Below, piece by piece: positions 58,958 to 64,000 of a stretch of DNA of 64,000 nt; the stretch's first letter is position 1, and each line of letters opens with the position of its first letter. The DNA is from an uncultured Bacteroidales bacterium (GTDB lineage: Bacteria > Bacteroidota > Bacteroidia > Bacteroidales > UBA932). The notes under the pieces were generated by a model, which was not told the origin of the DNA, ran no database searches, and saw only the letters and a list, made by a program, of their open reading frames with translations. Position numbers and translations under genes: made by a program. The stretch lies in the NCBI GenBank assembly GCA_905235085.1, contig CAJOKD010000019.1, positions 1-64,000 of the forward strand. Direction: 5' to 3'.

Positions 58958-59977
58958 TTATTCTGCTTTATTTTCCTTCGATTCTGCCGGTTTGTTCCAT
59001 TCGAAGGAATACAGGAGCGATTCAACCTGCCTCATGTACTGGCGCTTGTCATATTTAGGGGCATAGACCCAGGCATCCAGGACGATGATTTCCTTGCCAT
59101 CGGGACTGTAGAACGAATGGGAGACGAAAGGTCCGCCCATGAAGTCGTTGTACACTTCCCAAAGTCCCCTGGTCTCGGCGAAATCACGGTCGTGGTACTT
59201 GAGGAAGCGGACTCCCGGCTTCACGGCCTCGCTGGTGATCATGTAGGTGTTGTCAAACATTCCCGGCACATTGGCTTTGAGGAACTCGTTGCGCCTGGCG
59301 ATGATGGTCTCGTCAGCGAACGGCTCCGGATCGGTTGCCGGGTACTTGTAGATAAATACTCCCTGGTTGGTGTACTGTTTCTCGTCAGCGATCCAGATGA
59401 AGTCGGAGGTAGCTTTCCTGAGGTTGTAACCTACCGGGAAATGCACCTTGCCGCCGATCATCTTGCTGACCACCTCCGCCAGGTTGCCTTCCTCGTAGAG
59501 AAGGGTGTTGGCAATCACCCTGTTCCTCTCGGCCTGCTCAATGGCCCCGGCGAGGTTCTCTCCATTGCGGTTGAGGACTGCGAGGGCGGAATCGGCACTG
59601 GCAGCGTTAAGCTGGATGACGCACTGGGGATGAGCCCAGACATCCGTCCTGTAGACCACGCCCTGCTTCGCCACCGTAGTGTCGATGTTGAATATGACGA
59701 TGTTCCTATGATACTTGAACATATCAGTGAATGCACCAGGAGTCAGGTTGACGAGTGAATAGAGAGGTTCGCGCTGAGGAAGGTATTCACAGTCCCTCGC
59801 GAGGAGTTCACGTACACCGTTTCCCAGGTTCCCGTCCCAATAGTCCTTGTCAATCACCACTATGACTTCACCGGCCTTGCCGCTGACATTCGGAAGCAGC
59901 ACCTTTCCGTTGCTCTTGCAGGAGACTGCTGCGGCTACCATCAGGGCTATAGCCAAAATCTTGGTCAGTATTCTCAT
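58958..59977 (-). CDS. DUF4837 family lipoprotein
   Basis: Lipobox VAAAVSC; SGKAGEVIVVIDKDYWDGNLGNGVRELLA. Confidence 0.8.
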   Translation of the reverse strand: MRILTKILAIALMVAAAVSCKSNGKVLLPNVSGKAGEVIVVIDKDYWDGNLGNGVRELLARDCEYLPQREPLYSLVNLTPGAFTDMFKYHRNIVIFNIDTTVAKQGVVYRTDVWAHPQCVIQLNAASADSALAVLNRNGENLAGAIEQAERNRVIANTLLYEEGNLAEVVSKMIGGKVHFPVGYNLRKATSDFIWIADEKQYTNQGVFIYKYPATDPEPFADETIIARRNEFLKANVPGMFDNTYMITSEAVKPGVRFLKYHDRDFAETRGLWEVYNDFMGGPFVSHSFYSPDGKEIIVLDAWVYAPKYDKRQYMRQVESLLYSFEWNKPAESKENKAE

Positions 59978-60094
59978 TTCTTTCTGGTTTTACTTTTTAC
60001 AAATATACTGCACTTCAGCTTCCAAACCAAATAAAAACTCTGCCGGATTCTCTCGCCGGCAGAGCCAAGTCACTGATTTCCAATAGGGTCTGGA

Positions 60095-60598
60095 TTATTC
60101 TTCTCTCAAGGGGTCTATTCCCTTATGCCAGAAGCGCGAAGTAAGGTCCGTCAGGCGGTAGTCTGGCTTGCAGGACGTGTCGTGCGTAACCTTGTAGAGG
60201 CGCTGGTTGGTCGTACGGGAATCCAAAGGGCCGAAGTGCTCCATATAGGGGCCGATCTTGACATAGTCGAAGGTGAGATAGAGGTCCTTCTCCACATCCT
60301 TCCTTCCTGAATACAAAGCCACTTCCAGCCCGAGGGTACGGACGTGGTCGGCAAGGCGTATCAAGGTCTGCTGATCGTTCCCCTCCCCCAGGAAAAGGAA
60401 GCAGTTGACCCCGAAGTTCTCCTTGACCAGACGGTCGATGACCTCTTCAGTAAGCTCCTCTCCGACATCCTCTTTCAGGAAAGGAGAATGGCATCCAACG
60501 CAATTACCTTGGCAGTTGCTTATGTCAACCGCCAAGGTAACTCTGTCGGGGATCTCTTCGATGACCACCGAGGTCATCTCCGGGACGTACTTGATCAT
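60095..60598 (-). CDS. nrdG: anaerobic ribonucleoside-triphosphate reductase activating protein
   Basis: Radical SAM CQGNCVGCHSPFL (CxxxCxxC); downstream of nrdD. Confidence 0.9.
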   Translation of the reverse strand: MIKYVPEMTSVVIEEIPDRVTLAVDISNCQGNCVGCHSPFLKEDVGEELTEEVIDRLVKENFGVNCFLFLGEGNDQQTLIRLADHVRTLGLEVALYSGRKDVEKDLYLTFDYVKIGPYMEHFGPLDSRTTNQRLYKVTHDTSCKPDYRLTDLTSRFWHKGIDPLREE

Positions 60599-62850
60599 AC
60601 TTCAGTCTTCACATCCTGCTGCACAGGAACAGTAGCTTTCACGCTCTGCTGCCTTGCACCTTCGTGGATGTAGAAACGATGCTCTGCCTCGATCTGGCGC
60701 ATCTCGCTGAACGAAGATACTCTCTTGAGGTAGCCTATGACCCTGGTGAGGTAGTCGAGGTTGTGGCTTCCGCACTTAGGGCATACTTCAAGCGTGTCCT
60801 TGCTGATGTATCCGCAGTCGTTGCAAACGGTGTTGCGGCAGTTGAAGGTGAAGTAGTTGGTGCCGTAGTGGGCTGCCGTCTTCAGAAGCTGCCTGTACTG
60901 GTCCTTGGAAAGATGCTCGGCCACATTCATATGAAGGGCTGAGCCGCCGTCCAGATGCTTGACATATTCGTTGCCGTGAAGCTTGAACTTGTCGATCATC
61001 GAGAGGCTGTCATCCTCAGGGTTGTAGAAGTAGGAACTGTACATATTGTGCTTCGGAGATACGTAGAAGCCATCCTTCTGGTCCCACTTGTAGTTCTTTC
61101 CGGAAAGGTTCTCGCCCGGAACGAACTCGGTGTTGAACATAGCCTCCGGAGTCCTGTCCTTCCTGTTGCACCTGTTGATGGTCTCGAGGATGGTGTCCAC
61201 GAACTCATTGTACTCAGGATTTGGACTGATCGTAAGCCCGAGGAACTCGGCTGCATCCGTCAGACCGTTGACACCCACGGTGAGATACTGTCTCCTCATA
61301 TCGATGAAGCCGGCTGCATAGACATCCAGCATCCTCGCTGCGAGGAAGTCCTTGATGATCTCGTTGAAGGCGTTCTGGTACTTGTGTACCCTCTCGGTCT
61401 CCTCCGTGACGGCACGTACGATGTAGTCGTAGAGCTGGTTCTTGTCGTAGTCTCCCCTTGTCAGAGCCTTGCCGCCATCGAGCATAATCCCCTTCTTCTC
61501 GAGGAAGTAGCGGCGGGCGGCAAGCTGGATGAGACGGTTTAGGTTGATAGTCATCACTGACTTGGAACCCGTTGAAACCGAAGCAGTTCCCATCGAATAC
61601 TGATGGGTGGTGTGGTTGTGCGACTCATCGGACTTGTCCAGATCGATCAGGGAGTTGCGCAGGCGGCAGCAGCTGGCGAGGCTGTCAGGGCTGTCGGAGA
61701 GGTAGCAGAAGAAGCTGTGCCCCTTGGACCACATCTCAGCCGTGAAGTCCGCATAGGAAGGATCGGCGAAGTCGTCCTTTCCGTCGGTCAGGAGAGCCAT
61801 AGTCTCGACCGGGAAAGTGAGGATGTAGCGGTTCCTTTCCTCGTTGAACCAGTTCATAAAGTGCTTCTGGAGCCAGGACAGTGTCTCCCACTTCGGCGCG
61901 CTGCCGTCAGGGAACCTGAAGTCTCCGAATACGCCGCGGAAGTACGGCTCGTCGAAGTAGCTGATGTTCCAGAACACTGTCTGGTAGCCACGGTTGCCGG
62001 CAGGCATATTCATCGAGTGGACTACCTGCTGGAAGTAGTTGTCGATGACCTTGACAAGTGTCCTCTTCTTGACGTTCATCTCGACGACATCCTCGAGGTG
62101 GTCAAGGTAGTCGTCCCCATAGTCCTTCCTGATGAAATAGTCGAGATACATCAGGAACTCCGGAGTAGCGACCGCTCCCATGAACTGGGAGGAGATCGAA
62201 TACACCAGGTTGATGAACTCGCCGCAGAAGGACTTCAGATCCGTAGGTGCCACGGAAACGCCTCCGAGATTCCTCAGTCCATCAATCAGGAAGGGGTACA
62301 TTGTGATTGCAACGCAGTACGGATACCCCGGTGTGCCGCTCTCATCGTGCTTGTAAAGGACGTGGCTCTCGAGGTCCTTGATGTACTGGCTGGCAAGGTT
62401 GCGTCCATACAAGGCCTTGATCTTGTCCTTCATAATGTAGCGGTTCTGCTTGATGTTGTTCTCCTTGTAGAGTTCCTGCCCGAGGGTGACGATATTCTTC
62501 CTCGTCACGTTGGCATTCGCGTCGAACTTGGAGCCCGTCGCAGCATTTGAAGCGGCGATGTAGTCCTTGATGAAGTCTCTCTTCTTCCTCAAGTCCAGAC
62601 CGGCATCGAACTTCTCGATGTAGGCGATAGCGACCTTCTTGTTGATGGACATCAAACTTTCCTCGACCTGACGTCTAATTTCACGGCTTGTGATCTTGTC
62701 ATAAATGTAGAGGTTTTCCGCTATGGAAACCACAACGGCCTCTTGACACTCTTCGCCGGCCGTTTTGTAGGCCTCGCGAATACCATTCATTAGTTTGACC
62801 TTGTCGTACTCTTCGTACGAGCCATTGGTCTTGCGTACAGTTACATCCAT
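60595..62850 (-). CDS. nrdD: anaerobic ribonucleoside-triphosphate reductase
   Basis: N-terminal ATP-cone VRKTNGSYEEYDKVKLMNGI; Zn site CNDCGYISKDTLEVCPKCGSHN; glycyl-radical-like C-terminus TRVIGYLKRV. Confidence 0.94.
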   Translation of the reverse strand: MDVTVRKTNGSYEEYDKVKLMNGIREAYKTAGEECQEAVVVSIAENLYIYDKITSREIRRQVEESLMSINKKVAIAYIEKFDAGLDLRKKRDFIKDYIAASNAATGSKFDANANVTRKNIVTLGQELYKENNIKQNRYIMKDKIKALYGRNLASQYIKDLESHVLYKHDESGTPGYPYCVAITMYPFLIDGLRNLGGVSVAPTDLKSFCGEFINLVYSISSQFMGAVATPEFLMYLDYFIRKDYGDDYLDHLEDVVEMNVKKRTLVKVIDNYFQQVVHSMNMPAGNRGYQTVFWNISYFDEPYFRGVFGDFRFPDGSAPKWETLSWLQKHFMNWFNEERNRYILTFPVETMALLTDGKDDFADPSYADFTAEMWSKGHSFFCYLSDSPDSLASCCRLRNSLIDLDKSDESHNHTTHQYSMGTASVSTGSKSVMTINLNRLIQLAARRYFLEKKGIMLDGGKALTRGDYDKNQLYDYIVRAVTEETERVHKYQNAFNEIIKDFLAARMLDVYAAGFIDMRRQYLTVGVNGLTDAAEFLGLTISPNPEYNEFVDTILETINRCNRKDRTPEAMFNTEFVPGENLSGKNYKWDQKDGFYVSPKHNMYSSYFYNPEDDSLSMIDKFKLHGNEYVKHLDGGSALHMNVAEHLSKDQYRQLLKTAAHYGTNYFTFNCRNTVCNDCGYISKDTLEVCPKCGSHNLDYLTRVIGYLKRVSSFSEMRQIEAEHRFYIHEGARQQSVKATVPVQQDVKTEV

Positions 62851-62947
62851 TATATATATAAAGTCGAATTTGAATAATCCAGTTACCAGTCAAGTCAGGT
62901 GGTTAAAAGTGGTTCGGACCGTCCGTGCAGCCCGAACCAACTGTCAA

Positions 62948-62955
62948 CAAAGATA
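62948..62955 (-). promoter_or_regulatory. nrdDG promoter -7 element
   Basis: Reverse complement TATCTTTG about 100 bp upstream of nrdD. Confidence 0.5.
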
Positions 62956-63043
62956 GCAGATTAATCGCCGTCTAGGAATAAATAATTTATAAAGTTATTA
63001 ACAACTCCGTAACGTTATTGTTAATTTGCTATCTATCAATTAA

Positions 63044-64000
63044 TTAAAGGAAAATATACTTTAGAATGAATAAAATTGCCAGAACTATCATGAACCAGCT
63101 CACCTTCTTGGTCTTACCGGTGCAGAGGTTGAGGACGACGTAGCTGATGAGGCCGATGAGGATACCGTGCGAGATGGAATATGTCATAGGCATCAGGATC
63201 ATCGTCAGATATGCAGGGATGGATTCCGAGAAGTCCTCGAGCGGGATGTTCTTGATAGGGCTGAGCATAAACAGACCTACGATCACGAGGGCCGGGCATA
63301 CGGCCGAACCCGGGATGGCGGTGAATATCGGAGCGAAGAAGAGGGCAAGTACGAAGCAGGCGGCGGTAGATGCTGCCGTGAGTCCGCTTCGGCCTCCCTG
63401 GGCGACTCCAGAAGCGCTCTCCACATAGGTGGTGACGGTGCTGGTACCGAGGGCAGCGCCGGCCATAGTACCGAGTGCGTCTGCCAGGAATGCCTGGTTA
63501 AGACGGACAGGCTTGCCTTCCTTGTCGACCATATCAGCCTTTGTAGTGACTCCCACGAGGGTACCGATCGTGTCGAACATATCCACGAAGAGGAATGTGA
63601 ATACCACCACGAGCATATCGAGACTGAACACCTGGCTGAAGTCGAACTTACAGAAGATAGGAGCGATGCTCGGAGGTGCCGACATGAAGCCGCCGAACTT
63701 GGTGATTCCCATAGGGATACCGATGAGCGCCGTAGCGATGATACCGATCAGAAGGGCACCAGGGACATTCAGGACCACCAGAATGCCGGTCAGGACCAGT
63801 CCGATGACGGACAGCAGGCCGGGGCCGCTGGTGAGTGTGCCGAGATCTACGAGGGTGGCAGGGCTGTCGACCACGATGCCGCCGCTCTTAAGTCCGATGA
63901 GAGCGATGAACAGACCGATACCGGCTCCGATAGCATTGCGCATCGACTTAGGCAGGGCGTTCACTATGGCATCACGCACATTGGTCAGCGTCAGGATAAC
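63044..64000 (-). CDS. NCS2 family nucleobase permease, 5' end beyond window
   Basis: MRNAIGAGIGLFIALIGLKSGGIV, DMFDTIGTLVGV, GTSTVTTYVESASGVAQGGRSGLTA; frame open to the window edge. Confidence 0.9.
   Translation of the reverse strand, partial: VILTLTNVRDAIVNALPKSMRNAIGAGIGLFIALIGLKSGGIVVDSPATLVDLGTLTSGPGLLSVIGLVLTGILVVLNVPGALLIGIIATALIGIPMGITKFGGFMSAPPSIAPIFCKFDFSQVFSLDMLVVVFTFLFVDMFDTIGTLVGVTTKADMVDKEGKPVRLNQAFLADALGTMAGAALGTSTVTTYVESASGVAQGGRSGLTAASTAACFVLALFFAPIFTAIPGSAVCPALVIVGLFMLSPIKNIPLEDFSESIPAYLTMILMPMTYSISHGILIGLISYVVLNLCTGKTKKVSWFMIVLAILFILKYIFL

Noticed and set aside
61603-62550. 315-aa plus-strand ORF
   Set aside because: Antisense to nrdD; Val/Glu-rich shadow frame
1-64000. 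Integrated prophage or transposon
   Set aside because: No integrase, terminase, capsid, transposase or terminal inverted repeats were recognised; only the small basic ORF at 29-166 hints at a mobile-element origin

Overview
About 64 kb of a Bacteroidota (probably Bacteroidales) chromosome. The assignment rests on TAnnTTTG-type -7 promoter elements, a TonB receptor with a DUF4249 partner, DUF4837, and gyrA/clpC/ileS sequence character. Housekeeping blocks: gyrA, clpC, a GH31-xylB-xylA-xylE xyloside operon, prolyl-tRNA deacylase and a Y-family polymerase, mutT, a purF-like gene, dksA-like-lspA, ileS, cvpA-tsaB-rpiB-truB, a TonB receptor locus, M23 peptidases, manB-def-ruvX, dxr-rseP, three tRNAs, rpsT, nrdDG and an NCS2 permease cut by the window edge. 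The accessory region is about 42.3-58.3 kb, and its 49.1-52.7 kb part is visibly AT-rich. It holds hicAB plus a decayed second hicB; three adjacent proteins that look like HhH/OGG-fold DNA glycosylases; a multigene SPFH / GYF_2 / zinc-ribbon / small-membrane-protein cassette; a candidate structured RNA; an AbiEi-like wHTH-nucleotidyltransferase fusion behind a perfect 14-bp inverted repeat; and a Ser/Thr kinase next to a secreted protein with a REP-like repeat in its reading frame. The best candidate for an undescribed system is 43.4-52.3 kb (membrane/SPFH module plus glycosylase-fold module). Other notable signals: a truncated glutamine synthetase meeting a frameshifted neighbour at about 28.0-28.2 kb, a frameshifted zinc-ribbon gene at about 51.2 kb, a PurF-like protein lacking the nucleophilic Cys, and an untracked 42-aa ORF behind a perfect IR between gyrA and clpC. 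All family names come from motif recognition by eye; no database search was possible.
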